This document shows, piece by piece, positions 22,151-34,956 of a stretch of 64,000 bases of DNA. The notes beneath the pieces were generated by a model that worked only from the letters and a program-made list of their open reading frames with translations, had not been told where the DNA came from and did no database searches. The stretch's first letter is position 1; every line of letters starts with the position of its first letter. Made by a program: the position numbers and the translations under genes. The stretch is from Aedes albopictus (Eukaryota; Arthropoda; Insecta; Diptera; Culicidae), in contig NC_085138.1 of assembly GCF_035046485.1 (NCBI RefSeq), positions 92,735,266 to 92,799,265 of the forward strand, in the 5' to 3' direction.

Positions 22151-25012
22151 ATTATAATTGGTTTGATAGATTTAGAAGAAGAATTAGTTTGACGAGAGAG
22201 GGGTAAGAATCAGTAATGCCATACAGCTTACTTTGCAATCAAACAGATCAATCAAAAATGCAAATCATTAAGCTTTTGCTAATTTCATGACTGGAATTGC
22301 CTATATATTATTATTTATTAAAGAATTTCTATAAATCGTAGTATAATACTAATTGAATTTTGGTTGATAAATAATCTTCATTTCTTCATTAAACTTGCAA
22401 TTTCTCTAAGTTTAAGAAAATTATTGGAAATTTCCGATCAACTCGCTTTTGTAAATTTATATGGAGTGTATCATGGATGCTACAAGAAGCAATTATATTT
22501 CCACTACTCCGCTACTCCGGCTTTGAGACTGTGCCGATTTTGACATTATTTGTAACCCGGCGCTTCGTCTTCCTTAGAAAATTATTCGGTTCATTCTTGT
22601 GGAGGAACATTGGCAAACGCAAACGAAGAAACTGGCTAGCCCTCGTTCAATGCAATCCCCTAGAAAGGTCATGAACGAATGATGGAAGATGAGAAGAATT
22701 TAACAGGACGGCAAAACGCAAAAATGTGCTCGCACGCAATCGCTTCGGCTTACTTTTCCCAAATTTTCGATAGTTTGCTGTTGAAAATCAATAATTTTGA
22801 TTATTTGTCATAAATGGTACGTACATACATTTCCAATCGATTAATATGAAATATTTGGAAATAATACTATTAATGGCTGAGTTATTAGCGTGCAAAATCT
22901 GACATAATTTCGTGACCGTCGTAAAATTTTAGATTTCCAGTGCCGTGGTAGCGTAAGCACCCCATTTCATGCAATTTTACCGCACTCGCGTAGTAGATGG
23001 TTTTAAAATGTCGGCATTTGCATGTCTCCACTTAATTCGGAATCAACTCTTGCAGAAAATATAGAATTGTAGCCCTCATAAGGGCTGTTTAAATTTAATT
23101 GCTTACTAAAGGGGAAATTCGGTAGTTATGATTGCGAAATCCCGAACGGCGACGGTGGCATTGACTCCGATGGTGGGTTTGCGAGGCGATGCGAAAGCAG
23201 ACGCACTCGCGCACAACCGCCGTCGACCATCGCGATCGGCTTGCCAAAGCATACTGAAGGAAGTGAAGTGAGCGCTCCGCTGATGCGTTCCCGTCAAAGA
23301 GTTGGCAAAGAATAAGAGAAAATGGGAAGAAGCAGTTTGCTTTTAGGCACCCTACACACTACTCAAACGGTTTGACCAACATTGACTCCGCCCCCAGGTT
23401 GGTGGTTGAGTTGGTGCTGTATTTGACCGTGTGTGATGCTGCTTGACGAACCGATTTGGCAGTTCGTCAAACCGATTTGACGGTTGACGGTTTGGTCGGC
23501 AAAAATCAAACCAGTTTGATTTTACTCAAACCAACGGTGGGCGGAGCCAATGTTTGACGAACCAATCGTACCGTGTGTAGTGTTGTTGCACAAACACAGT
23601 GCGATTTCAAATGGGGGATGATGTTGGTGCAACCAAAATGACATGTTGGTGCAACACGATTTGGCAGTTCGTCATACGGTTGCAGGAACATTCGCTGGTT
23701 CGACCAACCTGGGGGCGGTGGCAATGTTGGTCAAACGGTTTGAGTAGTGTGTAGGGTGCCTTATACGGCAAGGCAGTTCGTTTTCCCCTCTCGAACGTGG
23801 TTGGTTCGATGAGAGAGGGGTAAGAATCAGTGATGCCATAGGATTTATTTGCAATATTGGTTTGATTAATGTTCAGCAAATTCATTTTAATATGCAAATC
23901 ATACTTTTGCAAATTGGTAGACTAGATTTATTAAAAGTTTAATACTTATAAATAATAATTTAATATCATGGTTAAGTATTGCACATTTTAAACAGTAAAA
24001 GTACTTATTCAATCAAATTTGGCAACACTGTTTAACAATGCTCATTTTCTTCATCAAAGTAACCATTTTTCTAAGTTGAAGAAATTGAACAAATTTTCAA
24101 TCAAGTCGTACAAATTTTGCTGATTTTGTTCCTTCCATTTAAAACAGCCATCTCATAATAATTTCACTTAAAACCGTAACCTGGAAAATTATCCGTTCTC
24201 TCTTGTGGGACAGTTTTATAGCCCTTAGAAGGGCTGTTTTAATTTACATCATTTCCATCCGACGATGAAAAGTCCTCATCCGGCTGGCTACTCCACGCCG
24301 CGCACGACGACGCACAACTGTTGACATCCACCGCGCTCCGCATGTCACAGAATACTAAACGAACATGCAAACGGAGAAACTGCTCTGTGTGGTCGTCAGA
24401 TCCACTCGTGCTGCCGCGCACTCCGACGCGAAGACGCACGCACAACCGCCGACAGCTACCACCGCGCTCGGAATGACTATGGCTGTTCTCCTCCGATGCG
24501 TTCCCCTCTGGACTGGTCAGCAGCTCCATTTGTACCGCATCAGGCCAGGCACGACGACGCGCGACCGTCGGCAACCACCGTGCTCGGCATGTGGAAGTAT
24601 ACTGAGCAGCGAAAATGCAAACGGAGGTACTGGGCTGTTCTCCTCCGATGCGTTCCCCTCGAGGAGTCGATGCAGAATGGAGGAAGATGGGAAGAAGCAG
24701 TAATCTTTTATACTGGGTGGTGCTCGACGAAAAATCGCAAACATGTGCTCGCACGTGATTGGCTGGATAAAACATGTGTTCACTTTTCCCAAATTTTCAA
24801 TAGTTTGCTGTTGAAAATCAATAGTTAGCTATAATTATTTCAACGCGTAGATAAATTTGTGATCGATCGGTGCAAAAATTTTGAAAATCGGTCGTGAAAC
24901 GGCTGAGTTATTAGCGCTCAAAACCTATCAATTTTTCGTGACGGTCGCAAAATTTTAGATTTTCATTTTACACCCAGTACTTCCCGTAAGACGTAGTTTA
25001 CGTCAAAAAATA
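22151..25012 (-). repeat. diverged copies of the Helitron-like 5' region
   Basis: Two related blocks (about 22185-23000 and 23805-25012) share the phrases GAGAGGGGTAAGAATCAGT, CTTTTCCCAAATTTTC and CGTGACSGTCG. Near 25012 the minus strand starts TTTTTTGACGTAAACTACGT, the same kind of 5' terminus as elements A and B, and its inner sequence parallels 29700-30060. ORFs of up to 178 aa here (24239-24775 and overlapping frames) have no domains and overlap one another on both strands, so I treat the block as non-coding. The 3' CTAG end was not found. Confidence 0.45.
23346..23760. mobile_element. Harbinger-like MITE (TTA-flanked)
   Basis: Ends GGCACCCTACACACTACTCA and complement are flanked by TTA at 23343-23345 and 23761-23763. 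The ~40-bp inverted ends are almost perfect, and internal copies of CAAACCGGTTTGAC-type words are visible. TTA/TAA duplications are typical of PIF/Harbinger elements. The surrounding repeat reads through across the TTA. Confidence 0.85.
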
Positions 25013-25094
25013 CACAAACATGCAACACATGTACCGTAATCCGGGGTAACATTGATCAGAATTTTCGATCTTTCTTGAATAATTCTCTTGTTAA

Positions 25095-25999
25095 CCCTCA
25101 GAACCCCAGGACAAACTTCTTGTTTTTAATCGTCTGATACTCAGGATCTGTAAAATACAAAAATAAGCGGTTTTCACTATGATCGATGGGAAGAGTTGTA
25201 CTTCATGTAAGAGTAGTTGTCATACCGGAAGTCCATGTTTGAACCTGATTTTGCTCCGTAAATAAGTGTTCCCTGGTGCTATGTTTGGCGATATGTTCTA
25301 CAGCTGCCGTTTGGCTACTGTTTCAATAATTATCTGTTAATTCTCGGTAGATCAATCAAGGTGGAATCTAAATCTGGTCTTTAATTTCTTAGCAAAGCGT
25401 GCTTTTACAAATTGGAATCAATTTTGTAAATTGGGACAGAAACCGATAAACGCCTAAAAGTATGCAATGATCTAGTAATAATTCGTTGGCTAAAAGTATG
25501 ACCCGTGTTTGAATTTTAGGTGGATTAATCACATGAGTGATACTTTTAAAAGAAGTACTCAAATATACGAAACAAATTCTTCATATACACCAAACTTTTA
25601 AAATCATCTTTTCAGGTGCAAAATGATTATGATCACGAAATTGGGTCTTAGGGAGTCCTACCGGAAGTACACTCCTGGGATCAAGTTTTAGATGCAACTC
25701 ATGCTAGAAAGCAGCCTCAGCATTGTGTTCTTGCGTTGGCCTACCATTTCAAGTTGTTAAAGATTTCAGAATTATTATAAAATACCAGATTCATAGACGA
25801 CTCGCCAAAACATTGCACCAGGGAACACTTATTTCGGGTACAAAAGCAGGTTCAAACATGGACTTCCGGTTTGACAACTACTCTTACATGAAGTACAACT
25901 CTTCCCATCAATCATAGTGAAAACCGCCTATTTTTATATTTTACAGATCCTGAGTATCAGACGATTAAAAATAAGAAGTTTGTCCTGGGGCTCTGAGGG
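25095..25999. mobile_element. piggyBac-like foldback MITE, copy 2
   Basis: A 905-bp uninterrupted copy of 533-2969, flanked by TTAA (25091-25094, 26000-26003), with ~190-bp inverted ends. It lacks the 1525-bp insert and therefore provides the empty site. Confidence 0.85.
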
Positions 26000-26650
26000 T
26001 TAAAGCAAACGTTACTTGTTTTATATTTTTAAAACAAGTACTGGCCCTCTGAGTATATGTTAAGCTACTCGAAAAAATATTGTGAAACTTTAAAACATGT
26101 TTAAATGAACTTTTGATTCTAAGTTTTGATTTTGCAGATTTGGGGTAACATTGATCACCTAAGTGAACAATGTTCGTTTGTGTTGAAAATACCCTTACTT
26201 ACGAAATTCGGGGTCGCTGATTTCGAATAAGTTGTCCAAAATCTTACAAGTTATGTATTTTTAAAGTTATTTTAGGATTAAAATTCTCCAAACCGCGAAG
26301 ATAGGCAATGGCTTAAGGAATTGATAGCTTACTTTTAATAAATCGTTTATTTTATTGAAAAAGAGCATTTTCGTAAAAGTTTCGTTTATTGAATCCAACT
26401 CTAGGATATCATATTGAAGTAATACAGTGATTTCGAACGTCGTATTGTATCTAGTATTCATGCCATGCATCAATGTTTGACAATGCATCTCATTGCGTTA
26501 CGAAACACAGTTATGGGAAAATCAATTTATTTCAATGTTTATGAAATTCAATTTTTGTGAATTACATTTCATTTAATAGCTAAATAATAGCAGATTACGA
26601 TATACTATTCGATTGCAGAAACTGATTCAATGTAAAATGCTTGTTTAATT

Positions 26651-26711
26651 CGGCTCCGTAAAGCGTTATACGCGATTGAGCCTCAAATAAATGAACTAGA
26701 TAAAAAAAAAA
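26651..26711 (+). mobile_element. very short 5'-truncated retroposed 3' end
   Basis: About 60 bases, from CGGCTCCGTAAAGCG through an AATAAA signal (CTCAAATAAATGAAC) to a 13-A tail, lie between direct repeats AAATGCTTGTTTAA (left, 26635-26648) and AAATGCTTGTTTTAA (right, from 26712). This is the signature of target-primed retroposition with extreme 5' truncation. Confidence 0.6.
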
Positions 26712-26887
26712 AAATGCTTGTTTTAACATTTTATGAGGTCGGTCAAGCCGATCAATGTTACCCCGATGATCAATGATACCCCGTTTTACGGTACATTAAA
26801 TTTCATGGACAGATGTACCAACCTTAATATAACAAAGACAATAAACTGACAAAATGTTCACAGCAATTTTCAAACGTAACAGAATAT

Positions 26888-27025
26888 TCTGCCATGTACC
26901 TCCTAGAGTACGATAGCTACTGCTGCAAAGAGCTGTTCAGAAGGTCTTCCATGTACCTCCCAAATTACGATAGCTACAGCTACACAAAGCTGTTCATAAA
27001 GTCTGCCATGTATTTCCCAAAGTAC
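26888..27025. repeat. short tandem repeat, about 57-bp unit
   Basis: Two and a half units of TGCCATGTACCTCC...GTACGATAGCTACTG... with a spacing near 57 bp. The unit is related to a single block at 11990-12050. The 68-aa ORF across it only reflects the repeat. Confidence 0.6.
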
Positions 27026-27217
27026 GAATTAAAAGTACCAAAGTGTGAATTACAGGTTGGTTCAACAAGTGCATTTGGTGAAGTAAATATTGAACGGTGA
27101 TGAAGATCAACTCGACTAGCTGCTGCTGTAGTGCAGTTGCCGTCGTCTAATGCTAAAAGAGAAAAATTATGAGGTCGCAAATGGCGTGAAATTGAAACGT
27201 GAAATTTTGCGTAATTA
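27026..27217. other. unclassified DNA before the 20-kb nest
   Basis: No gene is visible. It ends at the TA (27216-27217) used as the target of the minus-strand GT-1 copy. Confidence 0.35.
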
Positions 27218-27492
27218 GGGTAGTTCATGTATTTTGAACAGGCTAAGGACAAGGTTGGAAAATTCGTACCCTAGCTTCCTTAGAAAGCAGTTGATTATAC
27301 TGTAAAGTTACTAATACGCTTATAATATGATTGTACTTTGCGTTCCTGGGGACCAAAACCTTAACGAAAACCGCAATTTCCAATCGCCTGTTAGAATTGC
27401 ATTTTGGACACCGAATATATGTTTTGGACACCCTCACCCTCAGGTATATATAATTTGGACAGGGCAATTATCTCAATGTTAAGCCATGAATA

Positions 27493-28365
27493 GAGTAAAG
27501 TGGGGCTAAAGTTTCTTTTGAGCTTAATTCAAATTATTTCTTTCGGGTGTCAAGGTTGCTCGAAGCCTTTTTGAAAGAGTCTTTCACTCCAAAAATTATG
27601 AAAATTGATCAATATTTCGAAATGTTATGACAAAATGTTGGTTTTTGATCAAAAAATTGTAATATGCGATGATCCTTCCAACGCATGGAATGGAATTGTA
27701 ATGAAATCGAATTCGATATTTTATTTTGGGGCGTAACTAGGTATATTTTGAAGAAGCTTTAGCATGTATAACTTTTTACAAAAAGATTTGGTTATCATAT
27801 TTTACACATAGTTGGGCAAAAGTTCGAATTGCGGAGCAAGAGTTCGAGTCATGTGGCAACTTTAGGTAAAAACCTAAAATTCGGCAAAAAGTACATATTA
27901 TCGCTAAAAATGATGGAATTAGTGAGAAAATTTGATCAAAGTTGAAAAAAAATGTTGTTTTATCTGAATTTTACGGAAAACTACTAATTTTTGGTGTTGT
28001 AAATTTTACCCTGATTTGGGTAAAATCCAGTTCAAACTTTAATGTGTATTCCAGTTCCAACATCAAATATCAATTGGTTTTAGGTATTCCTATTGCCAAA
28101 ATAGAGTGCTACGGTTAGCGAAATTCCACAAACGCAAGATTCGAACTTTTACCCCAGTGGTGGGGCAAGAGTTCGAATGAGACACACACATTCAAAAAGT
28201 GTTGTAACTCAAAATTGAAAAGACATTTGGCGTAACTTTGTTCAGCAAAATTTTAACTCATGGATGGTAGAATCCCCACACGGAATTCATTTATTTTTAT
28301 CTGCTTCGATTTTATGAGAAAAATTGAATTTTCAACTAGGGTCGAACTTTTGCCCCACCTTACTT
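27493..28365. mobile_element. TA-flanked MITE with GAGTAAAGTGGGGC ends
   Basis: The inverted ends GAGTAAAGTGGGGC and AAGTAAGGTGGGGC match at 12 of 14 positions; TA lies at 27491-27492 and 28366-28367, and the GT-1 reference has that TA once. The interior repeats the phrase GGGGCAAAAGTTCGAA and variants several times. No ORF. Confidence 0.8.
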
Positions 28366-31094
28366 TACTGCTAAACCATAGAAGTAGCATAAATTAACAA
28401 AAATTTTCTTGCAAATAATCAAATGTCTTCGCTTAACAGGCATCTATTTTGATAACTATTACAGTTTTGGTTGAAAGCGAAGAAATATCGCCAGACCCAC
28501 AGAATACGCCTCCAAGTATGCAATCGCGAAGCATCCCTATGTAGTTCGTCAGATAAGCAAAATATATTTACGGTAGAAAACTTGTTATGTATTTTGGACA
28601 GCATGCGTTCTATTTTATGAATGTTAAGAGATTGGCTGCCTAATGCTTCTTTATTGAACACTTTTCATTGCAATGAGGCTTTCAAATTTCTTACAATTAT
28701 TAATTCAACGGTTTTGATGTGAATATTGTATTTGACTGTAAAGTGTATGTCGTCTTGCATAGGGGGGGGGGGGTAAGATGGACCGGGTGGGTAAGACGGA
28801 CCACTAACAAGTTCTGTCACTTAAGAGCTGAAATTTGACTTTCTTTTACGATTAACTCTATCTTCTTATCAGTTGCTGATTATTGAACCACTCCATTAGA
28901 GAATACATATGTCAAAAGTGTAAAAAATAATCAATCATTTACCAGGCTACACGCTTTTGTGCTGGGATCTAATTTAGAGGCAGCAATAGGGTAAAAATAA
29001 TAATTTGGACATGTATGTAATTTGGACATGCACGGCGATGTATGTCTTGTTCTGGAGAGCTAATAAAAGTAGATACTTCTCAATATCGATTATTGGATCA
29101 AATAAACCCTATTCTGACGACTTACGTTGAAAATACGCTTAGTAATTACGAATTTACTTCAAAATTATCGAAAATGTAAATTATTTCACTAAAACCCCTC
29201 AAATGCACAGGTATGCAAGACGACATACACTTCACAGTCGCATACAATATTCATCCCAAAATCGTTGAAATAATAATTGTAAGAAATTTAAATGCCTTAT
29301 TGCAATGAAAAATGTTCAATAAAGAAGCATTAGGTAGCCAATCTCTTAACATTCATCTAGAACGCTTAAAATAGGAGGTGTCCAAAATACATTGCATGTT
29401 TTCTACTGTAAATATATTTTGGTCATCTGACGAACTACATGGGGATGCTGTGCGATTGCATACTTGGAGGCGTATTCTGTGGGTCTGGCGATATTTCCTC
29501 GATTTTAACAAAAACTGTAATAGTTATCAAAACAGATGCCTGTTAAGCGGAGAAATATGATTATTCGTAAGAAAATATTTCTTAATTTATGCTATGGAAG
29601 TGGAAGTAGCTCAAATTAACAAATTTTTTTTTGCAAATAATCAAATGTCTTCGCTTAACAAGCATCTATTTTGATAATTATTACAGTTTTTTTGACGTAG
29701 GACTACGTCTCTCTTTTCTATACCGGGTGTCATTCTAAATTTTCGAAAATCGGCCGCGTTACGTTTAAAGTGGAGATTTTGAGCGTTAATAGCTCAGCCA
29801 TTTCTTGTTGAATTTTCAAAATTTTGGCACCAATCGATTGCAAATCTTTACACCAATTATGTCCAATAATAATATTTGCTGTTTTTCAATAACAAACTAT
29901 TGAAAAATTGGGAAAAGTGAACCCATGTTTATTCCAGCCAATCACGATCGAGCACATTTTGGATGCTCCCGTCGAATATAAAAGCTACTGCTTCTTCGCA
30001 TCTTCCCTCATTTGTCTTTGTCTTTGTCTCGAGGTGAACGCATCGAACGAGAGCTGCCCATTTTCTTCGTTTGCGTTTTCGCTCATTATTCTTTGACGGC
30101 CGTGTTGGCTCGGCGTCGGTGGTTGTCGGCAAGGGTGCTGTTGAACATTCGCCTTCTAACCGTCTAACGCGGCAGACCAAGGAAGGAATATTTTTCATCG
30201 ATTGCTCGGCGGTGGTGGCAGAGGCAGCAGCAAAATCCATCAAAGAAAGATCCGCCACAACGAATGTGCGAGTTGCGTCGCTTTTCCTCGGGGCTCGGTC
30301 CTTTCACGGATTGATTGACGGCGGCGCATTGCTGATAGCATCACGATGAACATCCAGGTCAGCAAACGGCGGGCCAATTCTCAGTGGCGTCCAGCATTCA
30401 GCGCGAACAAAATCAATGCGCATTGGGTGGCATGACGAATTGATTTCAATTTCTTCCTAAAAGCGTCCAAAATTCAAACGGTTCTTTTCAGAACCATCGA
30501 AAATGCTTCTTAGAGAGTTAATTGGATAAATTTCCTGCATCGACCGAGAAAGTGTAGTGAAACCAATTAGTGAAAGATTGAATTCTTGGTGGTGGCCCAG
30601 CAACAGTGGAGGCGATCACTAATCTCATCCACGGCAGCAAGCGGCGGGCGGATTTCCGACGGCGTTCAGCATTCAACACGGGGAAATCTAACACGCATTG
30701 CGTGGCATGATAATTTCATGTCAATTTTCTTTCTGAAATCGTCCAATATTCAAACGGTTCTTTTCAGGACCATAGAAAATTATTCCTCAAGAGTTGTGAA
30801 TCAGATAATTATTTCATTCCATCGCTCGGTAAAAGTGTGGTGCAACCGAAAAGTGAAAGATTGTATGATTTGTGGCCATGCAACGATAATGATGCCGGCC
30901 ACTAATGATTTCACCAGGAATTTAGCAACGCTTCATCCTATCCAGACCATTTTTCGTGAAACATTGTTTAATTTAACCATTTTTTGAATTAAAATAATCT
31001 GAATCTTCCAATATTTTGGTTACGTTATTCGTTAAATGAAAATTTTCTCATTTCTCGGTTGATTAACCGTTTCAAGCGTCTGGTGCATGCGGGG

Positions 31095-31214
31095 CGGGTC
31101 ATGCAAACCAAATAAACTGGAAAGCGAGCCGAATGGGAGGAGCTTCATCTGCCAATCTAGGGACATAAAAGCTGTTCCCCCTGATTTCTTTCGTCATTTT
31201 CGTTGGATCAGTCA
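31095..31214 (+). promoter_or_regulatory. promoter-like cassette 3
   Basis: It has the same 120-bp layout as 7721-7840: CGGGTCATGCAAACC, GGGAGGAGC, then CATAAAAG at 31164 and ending CGTTGGATCAGTCA. It is followed by a GGATGTCACCTCC phrase, as in the other copies. Confidence 0.5.
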
Positions 31215-31484
31215 GGCAGAGTGGATGTCACCTCCACAGCTGTGTAGTGGCACATCAACCCAGCCGCAACTCTCGGCTATCGTGTGGATAGCACCAGGAA
31301 TCTCATCCATGACAGAAAGCGGCGTACCAGTTTTCGGTGGCATCCTGTATTTAGCAAGGAGAAAACCAACACGCATTGCGTGACATGTTGTTTTCATGCC
31401 ATTTCGTTCCTAAAATCGTCAATTAATCAAACGGTCCTTTCAACGACCACCGAAAATAATTCCTCAAGAGTTGTAAATCAGATA

Positions 31485-31752
31485 CCGTCTACCCCCGTTG
31501 GTTTGGCCGCATGCAATCTGAACACTTTTTAGTTTGACCCCCCCTAATCTGCACATCATTCAAACTAAAAATAGTTCAAACGTCATTCTGCTAATGGAAC
31601 AGTGTGAAACGGAACGCAGAATCAAAACAAAACACCAAATCAGGCTGCCAGTAGTGTGTTTTTCGATGCAAACAGGGTTGCTAGAAGTTCAAATTAAAAA
31701 TGAACCCCGTTGGTTTGCATGAGATGTCGTTCAAACCAACGGGGGTAGACGG
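31485..31752. mobile_element. TA-flanked MITE with CCGTCTACCCCCGTTGG ends
   Basis: A 268-bp insert has perfect inverted ends of about 20 bp; TA lies at 31483-31484 and 31753-31754. Sister internal units of the Helitron-like element read AATCAGATAATT without it, giving an empty site. Confidence 0.85.
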
Positions 31753-31883
31753 TAATTTCATTCCATCAATCGAGAAAACTGTGGTTCAATCGAAAAATGA
31801 AAGATTGAATTCCGGCCACTAATCGTTCCACCCAGAATTTAGCAACGCATTGTCCTATCAGAACCATTTTTCGTGAAACATTG

Positions 31884-32045
31884 GGGAGTGTCCAGGAATT
31901 ACGTCATGTTTAAAGAGGGGGGGGGTTAGCAAAGTGTGACGACCCATACAAAAATTTCAGAGGTCCCATACAAAACGTGTGACATAGGGATGAGGAGGGG
32001 TTGAAAATGACAAACTTTTGTGTGCCGTAATTTAAGGACGATCCC
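31884..32045. mobile_element. small MITE with GGGAGTGTCC/GGACGATCCC ends
   Basis: The 162-bp insert has imperfect inverted ends around GGGAxxGTCCxxxAATTACG and direct repeats TTG on both sides (31881-31883, 32046-32048). Sister units read AAACATTGTTTAATT across the site. A poly-G tract lies inside. Confidence 0.7.
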
Positions 32046-32168
32046 TTGTTTAATTCTAGCATTTTTGGAATTAAAATGATCTAAATCTTTTTATATTTTG
32101 GTTACTTTATTTGTTAAATGAAAATTTCTCTCATTTCTTGGTTGAAAATCGTTTGAAGCAGATCGGGG

Positions 32169-32288
32169 CGGGTCATGCAATCGAAATAAACTGGAAAGCC
32201 AGCTGAATGGGAGGAGCTACATCTGCTAATCTAGGGTCATAAAAGCTGTTCCCTCTGATTTCTTTCGTCATTTTCGTTGGATCAGTCA
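32169..32288 (+). promoter_or_regulatory. promoter-like cassette 4
   Basis: Same 120-bp layout; CATAAAAG at 32238 is the TATA-like box. It lies 1074 bp after cassette 3, a distance that includes the two MITEs. Confidence 0.5.
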
Positions 32289-32840
32289 GGGAGGGTGGAG
32301 GTGGATATCACCTCCACGGCTGCGCAGCAGCACGTCAACTGCAACGAGTGATAGCACCAGGAATCTCATCCACTGATCACGGCTGCGGTGGGCCCGGGAA
32401 TGGAAGTTACCTCCACAGCTGGGTAGCTGCGCACCAACCCAGCGACGACTGTCGGCTATCTATCTGATAGAACCAGGAATTTCATTCACGGCAGCAGGCG
32501 GCGGCAGTTTTCGATGGCTTCCCGCATTCAGTGCGGATAACTTTCAAATGTCTTTCTAAAATCAACCGTTATTAGAACGGACCTTTTCAGGACCAGAGAA
32601 AATTATTCCTTAAGAGCTATGAACCAGATAATTTTCGGATATATTCCAACGATCGGTAAAAGTGTAGTGTAGCAACGCGTTATCTTATTCGGACAATTGT
32701 TCCTGAAACATTGTTTCATTCAAATATTTATCGAATTAAAATGATCTTAACTATTCAATACTTCGATTAGTTTATCCGTTCCATTGGAAATTGTCTCAAT
32801 GAACGGTTGCAGTCGTTTGAAGCGTCTGACACAATGTGGG

Positions 32841-32960
32841 CGGGTCATGCAAACGAAATAAACTGGAAAGCCCGCCGAATGGGACGAGCTTCATATGCTA
32901 ATCCAGGGGCATAACAGCTGTTTCCTCTGTTATCTTTCGTCATTTTCCTTGGATCAGTCA
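32841..32960 (+). promoter_or_regulatory. promoter-like cassette 5
   Basis: Same 120-bp layout with a decayed TATA position (CATAACAG near 32910), 672 bp after cassette 4. It is the least promoter-like copy. Confidence 0.4.
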
Positions 32961-33904
32961 AGAAGAAGGGAGTTGTCACCTCCCAGCTAGGCAGCAGCAC
33001 ACAAACTCAGCGATAACTCTCGGCTATCGTATTGTCGAATGAGTTTCACGTTAAACATTAATTGAAAAGATCTATCTAACGCCGTTCAATTATCTAATAA
33101 TTTTATCCGCTCGATGAAAATTCTCTCGTAGAACAGTAATTTGACCATTTCTCTTCAAAACGAAATAACTCTTGAACTAGTCAACATCTTTCCAAGTAAC
33201 CGAACCAGCTGAATAACAGCTTCTTGAACTAAAGGTAGCTTAAGAGTGATTTATTTTACTCTTATACAGCAAAAATGTTTGTTGGGTTATGAATGCGTTC
33301 AGCGAAAGCGATCACACAACAACTTTACTCAACACATCAGTCCACCATTTGTATTATCCTAACAACAAACATTGTATTATGGAAATATAAAAGTCGAAAT
33401 CTCGTTCCAGCCTTTGTCCTACGTCAACATTGCGGTTATGTCTCAGACATTACCCACTCCTAGTTTTTGTTGAAATCGAAGAAATATCGCCAGACCCACA
33501 GAATACGCCTCCAAGTATGCAATCGTGAAGCATCCCTATGTAGTTCGTCAGATGACCAACATATATTTACGGTAGAAAACTTGTTATGTATTTTGGACAG
33601 CACCTATTTTATGCGTTCTATATGAATGTTAAGAGATTGGCTGCCTAATGCTTCTTTATTGAACACTTTTTATTGAAATAAGGCTTTCAAATTTCTTACA
33701 ATTATTAATTCAACGGTTTTGAGGTGAATATTGTATTTGACTGTGAAGTGTATGTCGTCTTGCATACCTGCGCATTTGAGGGGTTTCAGTGAAACAATTT
33801 ACATATTCGATCATTTTGAAATAAATTCTTAATTGTTAAGCGTATTTTCAACGTTAGTCATCAGAATAGGGTCTATTTGATCCAATAATCAATATTGACA
33901 AGTA

Positions 33905-34956
33905 CCGCCAGTCGGGGTGACATTGGACCTGGGGGGTAACTTTGGGCCAAAAATCAAGAAAAATGTTTCGCTCAAAATACTAACATTAATGAAGTGATTA
34001 TCTAAAAGCTGATACCATATGGTAAATATAACTTGCGTTGATCATCCGCTGTAGAAAAACGTCACATTTTGTTAATTTTCGATTAAGAAAACGTTATGTG
34101 AATATCATGGTTAAGCGTACTGTACAAAATCGTTGTTTTAAAATGCCCTTTAGAAAACAGCTGAACATCGGATATGTAATGAACTGCTGTTTTCTAGATA
34201 TATTGAGTAGTTGTTTAGAGAAGTAATATTAGTTTGCTTGGTTTTGTATGCTATTTTGCATGAAAAACTTATTAATTCGAGCTGTAGTGCAAATAACTCA
34301 TTTTGGGGGTCACTTTGGGCCATATAAAAGCAATGCAGTCAGTACGAGAACCCTACAAATGTGAATTAAAACAACTGCGAGTATTCACATTATGTTATGC
34401 ATAAAACGGCGTTTGTTTTAGAAATAAATGTAAGATTCATGCTAAATTAAAAATGCACGCATATCAGTTTATAGGTAGATAATGAGGAAATATTTCTTTT
34501 GTCTTTTGAGAATGCTAGTTGGAGTTATATCCAGGGGATAGCGGATGTATTGTAATGGATCAATGATCGTTTACAATGAATGTGGTCAAACTTTCACGTT
34601 TGTTTGTCTGTAATGTTATTTTAAAGTGACTAGACACTGATATGTTGTGCGCAAGCAGCTACATATTCACTAGTTTTGATTTGCAAGCGATATTTTCTCA
34701 CATTGAACTATTAGGATTGAATTTTAGTGTTTGGCCCAATGTCACCCCCTAGAAGGGGTGAAATTGGGCCAATTTTAATTACTCTATATTATTGTCAAAA
34801 TTAAAGTTGAAGCATTTATACTTTAAACAATCCTAAACAATATATAAATGAACGTGTCTACCGAATTCAACATTGATTTAGAGTTAAAGTATTGTTGTAT
34901 CGACATACAAAGGGATGGACTATGCAGTTTTGGCCCAATGACACCCCCACTGACGG
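33905..34956. mobile_element. TA-flanked MITE with CCGYCAGTSGGGGTGWCATTGG ends
   Basis: Left CCGCCAGTCGGGGTGACATT and right complement CCGTCAGTGGGGGTGTCATT are inverted repeats flanked by TA. The interior repeats GGGCCAA and TTGGCCCAATGTCACCCCC. Unusually, its two flanks are not contiguous in the GT-1 reference: the left flank is reversed GT-1 and the right is forward GT-1 from another position. Confidence 0.75.

Larger units (their letters stand above)
25034..26790. mobile_element. TA-flanked non-autonomous element with CCGTAAT ends
   Basis: Left CCGTAATCCGGGGTAACATT and right complement CCGTAAAACGGGGTATCATT form a ~25-bp imperfect inverted repeat; TA flanks both sides (25032-25033, 26791-26792). 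Inside are the complete TTAA element 25095-25999 and a very short retroposed fragment at 26651-26711. No transposase; Tc1/mariner-type mobilisation is inferred from TA. Confidence 0.7.
29687..33463 (+). mobile_element. Helitron/Helentron-like non-autonomous element B
   Basis: The 5' end is a T run into TTGACGTAGGAC; the 3' end has GTCCTACGTCAA, hairpin ATGTCTCAGACAT (33438-33450), nine bases and CTAG (33460-33463). The interrupted GT-1 sequence reads ...ATTACAG then TTTTTGTTG..., exactly continuous across the insertion, so no target duplication is needed. Internal units repeat at ~0.7-1.1 kb spacing with three 120-bp cassettes; a TATAAAAG box at about 29976 lies near the 5' end. No Rep/helicase gene. 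Two MITEs are nested (31485-31752 and 31884-32045). Confidence 0.55.

Noticed and set aside
24239..24828. Overlapping ORFs of 91-178 aa on both strands
   Set aside because: They lie in a GC-richer patch of a repeat, overlap in four frames, and show no domain or splice context.
30586..30987. 133-codon ORF in Helitron-like element B
   Set aside because: Sister internal repeat units have stops and frameshifts at matching places, so it is not conserved as a protein.
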